DNA from: Hyphomicrobiales bacterium
GTDB taxonomy: Bacteria > Pseudomonadota > Alphaproteobacteria > Rhizobiales > Beijerinckiaceae
Length of the DNA: 64,000 nucleotides
Direction: 5' to 3'
Assembly (NCBI GenBank): GCA_027489955.1
Contig: JAIXYZ010000002.1
Coordinates: 186,001 to 250,000, forward strand
Shown: positions 15,927 through 25,351 of the stretch, piece by piece
Numbering within the stretch: position 1 is the stretch's first letter
Layout: the number at the start of each line of letters is the position of its first letter
Program-made: the position numbers and the translations under genes
The notes under the pieces: generated by a model
What the model was told of the DNA's origin: nothing
The model's database searches: none
What the model saw: only the letters and a program-made list of their open reading frames with translations

Positions 15927-16988
15927 TCACTTGACGGGAGCCGCGATGCCGACGATCTCTCCGACCGTCTTGTTCCACTCCGCGGCGCACTCGGCGCCGC
16001 AGCGCGCGGCCCATTTGGGCACGACCACCTCGGACAGGGCCTTCTTCAGCACCTGGCGGTCCGCATTGTTGACCTGGACGAGGGTCATCTTCGCTTTCGT
16101 GCCCATCGTGCAGGTGTCCTTGCCGATGTTGCAGTCGATGCCCTGGCGCGTCTCCTCGTCGGTGGCGCTCCAGATGCGATCCTCGAAGGCGGAGATTTCC
16201 TTCTGGAGGAAGTCGCGGACCTTGGGATCCAGCCCGTCCCAGCGGCGCTTGTTGACGGCGAACATCACCTGGCTCCAGCCCAGCGGCAGGGCGTGGATGT
16301 GGGTCGCGACCTCGTGCCACTTGGCCGAATTGCCCGACAGGGTGCCGGTGACCGCGCAATCCACCACCTTGTTCTGCATGGCCGGCACGACCTCGTTGAA
16401 CGCGAGCGTGATGCCGGTGCCGCCGAGCGAGTCGATGAACTCGGCGAGCGAGGTTCCGGCGACGCGCACCTTCTTGCCCTTGATGTCGGCGAGGCTCCTG
16501 ATCTCGGCGTTGCAGTAGAGGACCTGCGCCGGATAGGGCCAGATGCCCAGGACCTTGATGCCGAACTTCTCGCCGTAGAACTTGTCGTAGACCGGCTTGT
16601 AGGCATCGGAGACCTGGCGCGCCGTGCCGATGTCGGGGGCGATGCCGGCCAGATCGATCGCCTCGTTGCGCGGATCGTCGCCGGCGACGTAGCCCAGCAC
16701 GGTGGCGCCGAAATCCACGACGCCGAGGCGCATCAGGCGGAAGATCTCGGGGCCCTTCAGACCCATCTCGTTGAACGGGGTGATCTCGGCGGTGATGGCG
16801 CCCCTGGACTTCTCCGTGATCTCCTTGGACCAGAAGGGCTGTTCGAAATTCTTGTACTGGGAGAGGTTGCCCCAGGCGCCGAGCACCTTCAGCTGGGTGC
16901 GGGGCAGGTCCTGCGCGGCGGCTGGCAGGGCGAGAAGGGCAAGGCCGGCGCAGGCCGCCATGCCGACGGCACGGGTCAGGGTCTTCAT
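15927..16988 (-). CDS. dctP: TRAP transporter periplasmic solute receptor, DctP family
   Basis: A 353-residue secreted binding protein. Residues 1-26 are a signal peptide (hydrophobic AGLALLALPAAAQ). Family features are ARQVSDAYKPVYDKF, the SLADIKGKKVRVAG stretch with the conserved arginine that usually binds a carboxylate, and PLGWSQVMFAVNKRRWDGL. The mature part has six cysteines (YCNAE, DCAVTG, DCNIGKDTC, RCGAEC), unusual for the family and compatible with disulfides. AGGAGA lies just before ATG 16988. The carboxylate ligand is unknown; the adjacent D-glutamate cyclase-like gene offers a hint. Confidence 0.93.
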   Translation of the reverse strand: MKTLTRAVGMAACAGLALLALPAAAQDLPRTQLKVLGAWGNLSQYKNFEQPFWSKEITEKSRGAITAEITPFNEMGLKGPEIFRLMRLGVVDFGATVLGYVAGDDPRNEAIDLAGIAPDIGTARQVSDAYKPVYDKFYGEKFGIKVLGIWPYPAQVLYCNAEIRSLADIKGKKVRVAGTSLAEFIDSLGGTGITLAFNEVVPAMQNKVVDCAVTGTLSGNSAKWHEVATHIHALPLGWSQVMFAVNKRRWDGLDPKVRDFLQKEISAFEDRIWSATDEETRQGIDCNIGKDTCTMGTKAKMTLVQVNNADRQVLKKALSEVVVPKWAARCGAECAAEWNKTVGEIVGIAAPVK

Positions 16989-17025
16989 CACGTTCTCCTC
17001 TGGTTTTCGATTGTAGGGGGCGCGC

Positions 17026-17835
17026 TTATGGGACGGCGAGCCTGCTGTTGCGCACATCCGTCACGAGCATCGAACCGGGCGCGTGGGTGATGGCGAAGCT
17101 GGGATTGGCGGCGGCGATCACGGCCTGGGGCGTGACCCCGCATGCCCAGAAGACGGGGATGTCGCCGCTGCGGACCTCGACCGGGTCGCCGTAATCGGGC
17201 CGGGCCAGATCGGCGATGCCGATGGCGGCCGGGTCGCCGATATGGACCGGGGCGCCATGCACGGCGGGATAGCGCGAGGTGATCTGGATCGCGCGGATCG
17301 CGTCGGCCGCGCCCATGGGGCGCATGGAGACCACCATCGGCCCCGCGAACGGGCCGGCGGGGCGGCAGGGGATCGTGGTGCGGTACATCGGGACGTTGCC
17401 GCCCCCCTCCAGGTGGCGCACCCCGACGCCCTCCACGGCCAGCGCCTCCTCGAAGGTGAACGAGCAGCCGATCAGGAAGGCGACGAGGTCGTCCCGCCAC
17501 CAGCGCAGGATGTCGGTCGGCTCGTCGACGAGCTTGCCGTCCTGCCACACGCGAAACCGGGGCAGGTCGGTGCGCACGTCGATCCCCTCGCCCGCGTCGG
17601 GGACGGTGGGATCGCCGGGCTCGGTCACCGCGATCAGCGGGCAGGGCTTGGGATTGCGCTGGCAGAAGCGCAGGAAATCCGCCGCCTGCCGCTCGGACAG
17701 GACGACGAGGTTGCACTGGACGAAGCCGGGCGCCAGGCCTGCCGTGTGCCCCGTCAGCCGCCCGGACCGGGCCCCGAGCCGGACGGACCGGGCATCGGGA
17801 TAACGATGGGGAGCGGGATCGACTTCGACGAGCAT
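17026..17835 (-). CDS. D-glutamate cyclase-like / DUF1445 (UPF0317) protein
   Basis: A 269-residue member of the DUF1445 family, recognised by [21 protein letters not shown], the central SFTFEEAL with GCS, and the C-terminal [12 protein letters not shown]. Bacterial members are usually annotated as putative hydro-lyases; the mammalian homologue converts D-glutamate to 5-oxo-D-proline. It lies upstream of dctP (37 bases) in the same direction, so the TRAP system probably imports its substrate or a relative of it. Cytosolic; no signal peptide. Confidence 0.88.
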   Translation of the reverse strand: MLVEVDPAPHRYPDARSVRLGARSGRLTGHTAGLAPGFVQCNLVVLSERQAADFLRFCQRNPKPCPLIAVTEPGDPTVPDAGEGIDVRTDLPRFRVWQDGKLVDEPTDILRWWRDDLVAFLIGCSFTFEEALAVEGVGVRHLEGGGNVPMYRTTIPCRPAGPFAGPMVVSMRPMGAADAIRAIQITSRYPAVHGAPVHIGDPAAIGIADLARPDYGDPVEVRSGDIPVFWACGVTPQAVIAAANPSFAITHAPGSMLVTDVRNSRLAVP

Positions 17836-17901
17836 CGGTGCGTGGCCTCAAGGCGGTGCACCCCATGCAAGCAAAGCGAGCCGATCAGTTCCAATCGTCT
17901 T

Positions 17902-18834
17902 TCACGATCCTTTGCGATAAGACTGCCTTATCACGGACGCTGTTTCGGCGTGGTTTTCCGCCGCGATCGTGCGCGCGATCTCGGCGAGTGCGCGCGCCAG
18001 CATGTTGTCCGGCGCCACCGGATAGGTCGCGGTGAAGACGAGGTCCGGCAGGTCGACTTCGCTGCGCACCAGGCGCAGGAGCCCCTCCTCCAGCTCGCGC
18101 GCGATCACGACAGGCGGGATGACGCTGACGCCGATCCCGTCCAGCGTCATGCGCACGATCGTGGAGAGGGACGCGTTCGGATAGAGCCGCGGCGGCGGCA
18201 GGTCGGCGCGGGTCAGGAGGTCCTTGAGCGCGAGATAGGGGCGGGTCGTGCGGGGATAGGTGATGATCGGCGTCGCGATCAGCGCCGAGACCGGGACGGG
18301 ATCGGGCGGGAGCGGGAAGTCGGGCCGGGCCGCGAAGGCGAGCGGGTAGCGCGCGAGCTCCGCATTGGCCATGCGCGGGTCGCTGACCGGGCCCAGGAGG
18401 AAGGCGAGGTCGATCTCGTGCGCCACCAGCGCGTCCCTCAGGTTGGGCGAGATGTCGACGTCGATGTCCAGGGTCACGGAGGGGTAGACCGCGTGCACCC
18501 GCTCCACGAACCGCGACAGCCACATGTGCACGATGGTCTCGGCGACGCCCACCCGCACCACGCCCGACAGCGCGGCGGGCTCGGCGAGCGCTGCCATCAT
18601 CTCGGTGCGCAAAAGCAGCATGCGCTCGGCGTAGGAGAGCAGTTCCAGCCCCTTGCCGGTGAGGGAGACGCCGCGGCTGGCCCGGTCGAACAGCCGCACG
18701 CCCAGCTCCTGCTCGAGCCCGGCGATCCGCTGCGAGACGGCCGGCTGGGTCGTGTTCAGCTTCTCGGACGCGCGGCGGAAGCTCTTGAGCCGCGCGACCC
18801 AGTAGAAGACTTCGAGGCTGCGCAGGTCCGGCAT
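17902..18834 (-). CDS. LysR-family regulator of the TRAP/DUF1445 cluster
   Basis: A 310-residue LysR protein with the N-terminal winged helix (LEVFYWVARLKSFRRASEKL, TQPAVSQRIAGLEQELG) and a C-terminal effector-binding fold. It is the first gene of a same-strand run with DUF1445 and dctPQM and is 66 bases from the DUF1445 gene, so it may be cotranscribed with or regulate that cluster. The effector is unknown. Confidence 0.92.
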   Translation of the reverse strand: MPDLRSLEVFYWVARLKSFRRASEKLNTTQPAVSQRIAGLEQELGVRLFDRASRGVSLTGKGLELLSYAERMLLLRTEMMAALAEPAALSGVVRVGVAETIVHMWLSRFVERVHAVYPSVTLDIDVDISPNLRDALVAHEIDLAFLLGPVSDPRMANAELARYPLAFAARPDFPLPPDPVPVSALIATPIITYPRTTRPYLALKDLLTRADLPPPRLYPNASLSTIVRMTLDGIGVSVIPPVVIARELEEGLLRLVRSEVDLPDLVFTATYPVAPDNMLARALAEIARTIAAENHAETASVIRQSYRKGS

Positions 18835-18936
18835 GGCTGGCGTCGGTCGTGTCCGGAGGCGAGAATGGCAGGAGCGTGCGGTCTCCGGCGCCGGCCGAAT
18901 CGGCTAGCGTCGGGAACCGTCCATCCGGATCATGCC

Positions 18937-19764
18937 ATGTTTCGACTGCTGCGATGGCTTCGTGCCTGCCTGCAAGCGCCCCGCCCTGCGGCGGAGGCGG
19001 GCGGCCCGGCCGTCGCCGTTGAGCGGCGCGAATGGCTTCCGGCCATCCGGGCTCTGCCGCCCGGCACGCTGGCGGTGGCGATCGGCGACGTCCACGGCCG
19101 CGCCGACCTGCTGGCGGCCCTCCACGACGAGATCGCCGATCTGGCGGCCTCGCTGATGCCGCGCGACGCGCATCTGGTCCATCTGGGCGACCTCGTGGAC
19201 CGCGGCCCGGGCAGCATCGCGGCCCTGCGCCTGGCGCGGGCGGGCATCAGGGGCATGCGGTCGGTGTCGCTGGTGGGCAACCACGAGGAGCGGATGCTGG
19301 GCGTGCTGGACACGCCCGACCCGGTGGAGATGGAGGCCTGGCTCGGCTATGGCGGCCTGCCGGTCCTGCGCGAGGCCGGCATCGATCCGGACGGGGACTG
19401 GCGGGCGCCTTTGTCTGCGGCCCTGGGGCCGGACCTCGTCGCGTGGATGCGGGCCAATCCCCGCAGCCACCGGGTCGGCGACATCCTGTTCGTCCATGCC
19501 GGGATCGATCCCGCCCGGCCGCTCGCGCGGCAGGAGCCGCGCGACCTCGTCTGGATCCGCAAGCCGTTTGTGGACAGCCCGGGCCCCTATGACGAGAACG
19601 TCGCCATCGTCCACGGGCACACGCCGGTGAAGATGCTCGACCTCGCCCATCCCCATCGCATCGACATCGACACGGCGGCCTACGCCTCGGGCCGGCTCAC
19701 AGCGCTCGTCGTGTTCGAGGATCGCATGCGCATCGTCCAGGCCGTGGGGCCATCCACCCGCTGA
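18937..19764 (+). CDS. Calcineurin-like metallophosphoesterase
   Basis: A 275-residue phosphoesterase of the bacterial serine/threonine protein phosphatase or diadenosine tetraphosphatase type. The metal motifs appear in order: GDVHGR, GDLVDRG, GNHEER, then HAGID and HGHTPV. No signal peptide is clear, although the first 16 residues ([16 protein letters not shown]) are basic and amphipathic. It is divergent from the LysR gene and followed after 40 bases by a DUF2256 gene. The physiological substrate cannot be told from sequence. Confidence 0.9.
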   Translation: MFRLLRWLRACLQAPRPAAEAGGPAVAVERREWLPAIRALPPGTLAVAIGDVHGRADLLAALHDEIADLAASLMPRDAHLVHLGDLVDRGPGSIAALRLARAGIRGMRSVSLVGNHEERMLGVLDTPDPVEMEAWLGYGGLPVLREAGIDPDGDWRAPLSAALGPDLVAWMRANPRSHRVGDILFVHAGIDPARPLARQEPRDLVWIRKPFVDSPGPYDENVAIVHGHTPVKMLDLAHPHRIDIDTAAYASGRLTALVVFEDRMRIVQAVGPSTR

Positions 19765-19804
19765 GCGCTTGCGTAAGCCGGCAGGACGAGACCGGAGACG
19801 GGCC

Positions 19805-19978
19805 ATGCCGAGGATGCGCCGCAAGGGCGACCTTCCGACCAAGACCTGCGCCACCTGCGGGCGGCCCTTCGCATGGCGAAAAGCCTGGGCGAAAGTCTGG
19901 GAGGATGTGCGCTACTGTTCCGATCGCTGCCGCGGCGAGCGCCCCCGCGCAAAGGCGCAGGAGCCCCGGCCTCGCTGA
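19805..19978 (+). CDS. DUF2256 small zinc-ribbon-like protein
   Basis: A 57-residue protein with CATCGRPF and YCSDRC forming a CxxC...CxxxC set that could bind one zinc ion. The sequence [20 protein letters not shown] is the conserved core of DUF2256. The family often lies near cryptochrome or photolyase-like genes in other bacteria, but none is seen here. The ATG at 19805 gives the usual N-terminus; a longer TTG frame is not needed. The function is unknown. Confidence 0.85.
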   Translation: MPRMRRKGDLPTKTCATCGRPFAWRKAWAKVWEDVRYCSDRCRGERPRAKAQEPRPR

Positions 19979-20082
19979 GACGCGCGCGTGATGTCGGTCG
20001 CTAGTCACCGGCTGGCGCCGTCATGCAGGCGTCATCGGACCGTCACGCCGCCGTCGCCTGAATCTGGTCAGAAGCAGCCCCG

Positions 20083-21285
20083 ATGGAACCGCTGCCGCTG
20101 GCCCTCTCCGCGCTCTGCGCGACCACGACCTCGCTGCATTTCGCCAGCCTCGCCCTGGCCCTGCGCAAGGCCAGGGCCGGCGCGCCCTACCCTGAACACG
20201 GCACGCCGCCGGTCACGATCCTGCGGCCCGTCTGCGGGCTGGAACACCGGATCGAGGAGACGTTGGGTTCCACCTTCGCGCTCGACTGGCCGGACTACGA
20301 GATCGTGTTCTGCGTCGCGCGCGGCGACGACCCCGTCGTCACCGTCGTCGAACGACTGATCGCGCGCCACCCGCAGGTCCCCGCCCGCCTGCTGGTGGGC
20401 GCCGAGCGGCCGAGCGGCAACCCCAAGCTCGACAACCTCTTCAAGGGCTGGGCGGCGGCGCGCCACGACTGGATCGTCATGGCGGACAGCAACGTCCTGC
20501 TGCCGCCGGACTACCTGCGGCTGCTGCTGGCGAGCTGGGGGCCGCGGACGGGTCTCGTTTGCTCGCCGCCCGTCGGCAGCGACCCCGACGGGTTCGCGGC
20601 GGAGATCGAGGCCGCGTTCCTCAACAGCCACGCCGCGCGCTGGCAGATGACGGCGGATGCGGTCGGCCTGGGCTTCGCGCAGGGCAAGACGATGCTGTGG
20701 CGCCGGGAGATCCTGGACGAAGCGGGCGGACCGATGGCCATCGGCCGCGAGGCGGCGGAGGATGCCGCGTCGACGCGGCTCGTGCGCGCCGCGGGACTGT
20801 CCGTCTCGCTCGTGCCGTCCCCGTTCCCGCAGCCCCTCGGCCGGCGGGCCTGGCGCGACGTGTGGCGGAGGCAGGTGCGCTGGGCGCGGCTGCGACGGGC
20901 CGCGTTCCCGGCGGCCTATGCGCCCGAACTGCTGTCGGGAAGCCTGCCCTCCGCCCTGCTGGCGGCGGGCGCGCTCCTTGCCGCGGGCTCCGGCCCGTTT
21001 GCCGCCGCGGCCGGCGCGTTTGCCCTGCTGGCGCTCTGGTACGGGGCGGAGGCCGCCTTCACGCGCGCCATGGGCTGGGCTCCGGCGCGCCGCACGCTGG
21101 CCGCGATGGCGGTGCGCGACGCGCTCATCCCGGTGCTATGGCTCGCGGGCCTTGGCGACCGGTTCGAATGGCGCGGCAATGCCATGACGGCGGAGGCGGG
21201 CGCCGGGTCCGCGGCCGCGATCGCAAACGGACCCTGGCGCGCCATCACCGCGCGCCTCACCGCGGGAGCGGGCGCTCCCCGCTGA
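20083..21285 (+). CDS. GT21-family (ceramide glucosyltransferase-like) glycosyltransferase
   Basis: A 400-residue membrane glycosyltransferase. One helix is at residues 1-28 and two or three are near 278-335 and 345-360. The processive GT2/GT21 set is present: D117 (KLDN), D135 (MADSN), D227 (AEDAAS) and R263-x2-R266-W267. Such enzymes add a sugar to a lipid such as ceramide or, as HpnI, to bacteriohopanetetrol. There is no hopanoid cluster nearby. A UDP-diacylglucosamine hydrolase-like gene follows after 22 bases, pointing to envelope glycolipid work. Confidence 0.87.
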   Translation: MEPLPLALSALCATTTSLHFASLALALRKARAGAPYPEHGTPPVTILRPVCGLEHRIEETLGSTFALDWPDYEIVFCVARGDDPVVTVVERLIARHPQVPARLLVGAERPSGNPKLDNLFKGWAAARHDWIVMADSNVLLPPDYLRLLLASWGPRTGLVCSPPVGSDPDGFAAEIEAAFLNSHAARWQMTADAVGLGFAQGKTMLWRREILDEAGGPMAIGREAAEDAASTRLVRAAGLSVSLVPSPFPQPLGRRAWRDVWRRQVRWARLRRAAFPAAYAPELLSGSLPSALLAAGALLAAGSGPFAAAAGAFALLALWYGAEAAFTRAMGWAPARRTLAAMAVRDALIPVLWLAGLGDRFEWRGNAMTAEAGAGSAAAIANGPWRAITARLTAGAGAPR

Positions 21286-21307
21286 CGGGGACGCCCCTGG
21301 AGGGCAT

Positions 21308-22102
21308 ATGAAGGACGCCACGCGCCGCTACAGGACGCTGTTCATCTCCGACGTGCATCTGGGCACGCGCGGGTGCCAGGCCGAGCACTTGCTGGACTTC
21401 CTCAAGCACCACGAGGCGGAGACGATCTACCTCGTCGGCGACATCGTCGACACCTGGCAGCTCAAGTCCACCTGGTACTGGCCCCAGGCCCACAACGACG
21501 TGGTCCAGAAGCTTCTGCGCAAGGCGCGCAAGGGCACGCGGGTCGTGTACGTGCCCGGCAACCACGACGAGTTCCTGCGCGATTATTGCGGCACCCATTT
21601 CGGCGGGATCGAGGTGGTGGAGAGCACGATCCACCGCGCTGCCGACGGCCGCCGGTACCTCGTCATCCACGGCGACCATTTCGACATGGTGGTGCGCCAC
21701 GCCCGCTGGCTCGCCTATCTGGGCGACCACGCCTATGTCTGGGCGCTCGCGGCGAACACGATCTTCAACCGGGTGCGCCGCCGGCTCGGCTTCCCCTACT
21801 GGTCGCTCTCGCAATGGGCGAAGCTGAAGGTGAAGTCCGCGGTGAACCATATCGGCGCGTTCGAGACCAACCTCGTCGGCGAGGCGCGGCGGGCCGACGC
21901 GGACGGCGTGATCTGCGGCCACATCCACCACGCCGACATCCACGACCGCTACGGCCCGACCTATGTCAATTGCGGGGACTGGGTGGAGACCTGCTCGGCG
22001 GTCGCGGAGCATCCGGACGGGCGGCTGGAGATCATCGTGTGGCACGCCAGGCCCGACCGCATGCCGGACCTCCAGGCCGCGGGAGCGCTGCAGGCGGCCT
22101 GA
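21308..22102 (+). CDS. LpxH-like UDP-2,3-diacylglucosamine diphosphatase family protein
   Basis: A 264-residue metallophosphoesterase of the COG2908 type. The motifs are D15-x-H17 (SDVHLG), GDIVD, GNHDEF, IHGDHFD and CGHIHHAD. It follows the GT21 gene in the same direction, probably as an operon. True LpxH hydrolyses UDP-2,3-diacylglucosamine to lipid X in lipid A synthesis. Many alphaproteobacteria use LpxI instead, so this paralogue may act on another lipid-linked pyrophosphate. Stop codons are convergent with ppk. Confidence 0.85.
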   Translation: MKDATRRYRTLFISDVHLGTRGCQAEHLLDFLKHHEAETIYLVGDIVDTWQLKSTWYWPQAHNDVVQKLLRKARKGTRVVYVPGNHDEFLRDYCGTHFGGIEVVESTIHRAADGRRYLVIHGDHFDMVVRHARWLAYLGDHAYVWALAANTIFNRVRRRLGFPYWSLSQWAKLKVKSAVNHIGAFETNLVGEARRADADGVICGHIHHADIHDRYGPTYVNCGDWVETCSAVAEHPDGRLEIIVWHARPDRMPDLQAAGALQAA

Positions 22103-22132
22103 CGGGCTCCCCGCCCGGCACGCATGCCCGGC

Positions 22133-24361
22133 TCAGACCCGGGCGTCGCGGCGGCGCTTGCGGGCGAGGGCCCCGGGGCTCGATGTCTTGAGGGCCTTGC
22201 CCCGCCCCGAGAGGCTGGGATTGGTCATGAAGTACTTGTGGGCGTTGAACGGCTCCTCGCCGTCGGGCGTGTGCACCCGCTCGCCGTGTCCGTCGGCGGT
22301 CAGCGTCCAGCTCTGCTCGGTGTCGATCAGGTTGGCCAGCATGATCTGGTCGAGGATCTGCCGGTGCACGGTCTTGTTCAGGATCGGCACCAGCACCTCG
22401 ACGCGGCGGTCGAGGTTGCGCGGCATGAGGTCCGCGGACGAGATGTAGAGATGCGCGTCCGCGCTCGGCAGGCCCTTGCCGCCGCCGAAGGCGTAGATAC
22501 GCGAATGCTCCAGGAAGCGCCCGACGACCGACTTGACCCGGATGTGCTCCGACAGGCCCGGCACGCCGGGGCGGAGGCAGCATATGCCGCGCACGACAAG
22601 GTCGATCTCCACGCCGGCGCCGCTGGCGTCGTACAGCGCGTCGATAATGGCGGGATCGACGAGGGAATTGCACTTGAGCCAGATGGCGGCCGGACGCCCC
22701 GCGCGGGCATGGGCCGCCTCCTCGGCGATATGGTCCAGCAGCGTCGTCTTGAGCGTCAGCGGCGACACGGCGACCCGGCGCGTCTGCGAGGGGGTGGCGT
22801 AGCCGGTGATGAAATTGAAGATCAGCGCCACGTCGCCGGCGATCTCGGGGCTGGCGGTGAAGAAGGACAGGTCCTGGTAGATGCGGGCGGTGACCGGGTG
22901 GTAATTGCCCGTCCCCACGTGGCAATAGCTGACGAGGGACCCCGCCTCGCGCCGCACGACGAGCGAGAGCTTGGCGTGGGTCTTCAGCTCCACGAAGCCG
23001 AACACGACCTGCACGCCGGCGCGCTCCAGGTCCCGCGCCCAGCGGATGTTCGCCTCCTCGTCGAAGCGCGCCTTCAGCTCCACCAGCGCAGTCACCGACT
23101 TGCCGGCCTCAGCCGCTTCCGCCAGGGCCGCCACGATCGGGCTGTCGTAGGAGGTGCGGTACAGCGTCTGCTTGATGGCGATGACGTTGGGATCGCGCGC
23201 CGCCTGGCGGAGGAACTGCACGACGACGTCGAACGTCTCGTAGGGGTGGTGGACCACGAGGTCCTTCTCGCGGATGGCGGCGAAACAATCCCCGCCATGC
23301 TCGCGGATGCGCTCGGGGAAGCGCGGCGTGTAGGGCGGAAACTTCAATTCCGGCCGGTCGAGCGCGACGAGGTCCTTCAGGTCCGCGAGCGCCAGCATGC
23401 CCTGGACGATGGCGACCTCCCCGTCGCCGATCTCGGTCTCCGCGGCGATGAGCTGGCGCAGCTCCTCGCCCATGGCGGCCTCCACCTCCAGGCGGATGAC
23501 CCGGCCGCGGCGGCGGCGCTTCACGGCGGTCTCGTAGACGCGCACGAGATCCTCGGCCTCCTCCTCCACCTCCAGGTCGCTGTCGCGCAGGACGCGGAAG
23601 CCGGCGCTGGCCGCGACCTTGAAGCCGGGAAACAGCATGTCGGCATAGAGCAGGACGACGTTCTCCAGCGGCACGTAGCCGGTGCGGCCCGAGCCGTCGA
23701 AATCCGGCACGGCGGCGAAGCGCTGGATGTTGCCGGGCATGCGCACGAGGGCGTGCTGGACCCGGCCGTCGGCGGGCCGCACCAGCTTGAGCGCGATGGT
23801 GAAGCCGAGATTGGGGATGAACGGGAACGGATGGGCCGGGTCCATGGCCAGCGGCGTCAGGACCGGGAAGACCGCCTGCATGAAGTGATCGTCCAGACGC
23901 CGGCGCGCGGCCTCTGCCAGGCCGGTGCCGTCGATGACCACGATGCCGTTGGCGGCGAGCTCGGCCGACAGGTCCTGCCAGCGCGCCTGCTGGTCGGCGA
24001 CGAGCCGGTCGAGGTCGACGGCGATGGCGGCGAGCTGGTCGGCGGGCGTGAGCCCGTCCTGGGAGGGTGTGGTGACGCGGGAACGGGCCTGCGCCATGAG
24101 GCCGGCGACCCGGACCATGATGAATTCGTCGAGGTTCCCGGCCGAGATGGACAGGAAGCGCAGGCGCTCCAGCAGGGGATGGGCGGGGTTGGCCGATTCC
24201 TCGAGCACCCGGCGGTTGAACTGCAGCCAGGACAGTTCGCGGTTCATGAACCGGCCCGGACGCTCGCGCAGCGGCGTCTCCAGCCCGGGAATGGAGACGC
24301 CGGGCACCGGCGCGATCCCCGCACCGGAGCCGTTCAGCAGCGGCGACGCCTGTTCCGACAT
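22133..24361 (-). CDS. ppk: Polyphosphate kinase 1
   Basis: A 742-residue cytosolic or membrane-associated enzyme that polymerises ATP gamma-phosphate into polyphosphate. The N-terminal domain [20 protein letters not shown] is diagnostic. The catalytic histidine motif [10 protein letters not shown] lies near residue 480, and later [11 protein letters not shown] and DLMPRNLD follow the PPK1 pattern. ATG 24361 was chosen over a GTG two codons earlier. The gene faces away from a fumarylacetoacetate hydrolase-family gene, and the spacer holds a perfect 20-base palindrome. Confidence 0.96.
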   Translation of the reverse strand: MSEQASPLLNGSGAGIAPVPGVSIPGLETPLRERPGRFMNRELSWLQFNRRVLEESANPAHPLLERLRFLSISAGNLDEFIMVRVAGLMAQARSRVTTPSQDGLTPADQLAAIAVDLDRLVADQQARWQDLSAELAANGIVVIDGTGLAEAARRRLDDHFMQAVFPVLTPLAMDPAHPFPFIPNLGFTIALKLVRPADGRVQHALVRMPGNIQRFAAVPDFDGSGRTGYVPLENVVLLYADMLFPGFKVAASAGFRVLRDSDLEVEEEAEDLVRVYETAVKRRRRGRVIRLEVEAAMGEELRQLIAAETEIGDGEVAIVQGMLALADLKDLVALDRPELKFPPYTPRFPERIREHGGDCFAAIREKDLVVHHPYETFDVVVQFLRQAARDPNVIAIKQTLYRTSYDSPIVAALAEAAEAGKSVTALVELKARFDEEANIRWARDLERAGVQVVFGFVELKTHAKLSLVVRREAGSLVSYCHVGTGNYHPVTARIYQDLSFFTASPEIAGDVALIFNFITGYATPSQTRRVAVSPLTLKTTLLDHIAEEAAHARAGRPAAIWLKCNSLVDPAIIDALYDASGAGVEIDLVVRGICCLRPGVPGLSEHIRVKSVVGRFLEHSRIYAFGGGKGLPSADAHLYISSADLMPRNLDRRVEVLVPILNKTVHRQILDQIMLANLIDTEQSWTLTADGHGERVHTPDGEEPFNAHKYFMTNPSLSGRGKALKTSSPGALARKRRRDARV

Positions 24362-24395
24362 TCCCACCCGGCCTTGACCAACTTAAGCTACGCTC

Positions 24396-24415
24396 CGTCG
24401 CAAAAGTTTGCGACG
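24396..24415. promoter_or_regulatory. Perfect palindrome in the ppk divergent promoter region
   Basis: Nine-base arms CGTCGCAAA and TTTGCGACG separated by AG. It lies 35-54 bases before the ppk ATG and 55-74 bases before the divergent hydrolase ATG. Its placement between divergent starts favours an operator over a terminator. The cognate regulator is unknown. Confidence 0.55.
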
Positions 24416-24469
24416 TCTGGATGACACTTCCGTGAAGCCCGCCTGCGCCGGGCAGGAGACTTGCCCGCC

Positions 24470-25345
24470 ATGAAATTCGTGACCTTCCGCATCCGGGACA
24501 ACCTCGCCTTCGGCGTCGTGGTGCAGGAGGGCGTGGCCCTGCTGGGCGGCCTTCCCGGCGCCCGCTGGTCCGGCGTGCGGGACCTCTTGGAGAACGGCGG
24601 GGTCGAGGCCGCTACGGAGGCCCTGCGGGACGCGCCGCGCCTGCCGATGGAGGGCCTGTCCTACGCACCCGTCATCCCCGATCCGGGGCTCATCTATTGC
24701 GTCGGCATGAACTACGCGCCGCACGTGGCCGAGATGGGACGCGACATGCCGACCCATCCCGCCATCTTCGTGCGCACGCCGCGCAGCCAGGTCGGCCACG
24801 GCGAGCCGCTGGTCGTGCCGTCCGTGTCCTCGCAGCTGGACTACGAGGGCGAGCTGGCGGTGGTGATCGGCCGGCGCGGACGGTACATCGCGGCCGAGGC
24901 CGCCATGGACCACGTGGCGGGCTATGCCTGCTACAACGACGGCAGCGTGCGGGATTTCCAGCGTCATTCCAGCCAGTTCACCCCGGGCAAGAACTTCTGG
25001 GCCACGGGCGCGTTCGGGCCGTTCCTCGTGACCCCGGACGAGACCGGGGACATCATGGAGCGCACCATCACCACGCGGCTCAACGGCCAGGTCATGCAGC
25101 AGGCGCCGTTCACGGACCTGATCTTCAAGATCCCCGAGCTGATCGCCTACATGTCCACCTTCGTGGAGCTGAAGCCGGGCGACGTGATCGTCACGGGCAC
25201 GCCCGGCGGCGTGGGCGTCGCCCGCAAGCCGCCGGTCTTCATGAAGCCCGGCGACACGGTCGAGGTGGAGATCGGCGGGATCGGCGTGCTGCGCAATCCC
25301 GTCGTCGCGGAAGCGGACGTCGTGGTGCCGGGCCGCGCCGCCTGA
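24470..25345 (+). CDS. Fumarylacetoacetate hydrolase-family protein
   Basis: A 291-residue enzyme of the FAH superfamily, which covers acylpyruvate hydrolases, 2-hydroxyhepta-2,4-diene-1,7-dioate isomerases and oxaloacetate decarboxylases. The core is VGMNYAPHVAEMG, then DYEGELAVVIG (metal-binding glutamates), GYACYNDGSVRDFQ and VIVTGTPGGVGVAR. A ribosome site GGAG lies 12 bases before ATG 24470. Although hppD is in the window, this gene is about 18 kb away and is not clearly FahA, so tyrosine breakdown is not implied. Substrate unassigned. Confidence 0.9.
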   Translation: MKFVTFRIRDNLAFGVVVQEGVALLGGLPGARWSGVRDLLENGGVEAATEALRDAPRLPMEGLSYAPVIPDPGLIYCVGMNYAPHVAEMGRDMPTHPAIFVRTPRSQVGHGEPLVVPSVSSQLDYEGELAVVIGRRGRYIAAEAAMDHVAGYACYNDGSVRDFQRHSSQFTPGKNFWATGAFGPFLVTPDETGDIMERTITTRLNGQVMQQAPFTDLIFKIPELIAYMSTFVELKPGDVIVTGTPGGVGVARKPPVFMKPGDTVEVEIGGIGVLRNPVVAEADVVVPGRAA

Positions 25346-25351
25346 ACGCTT

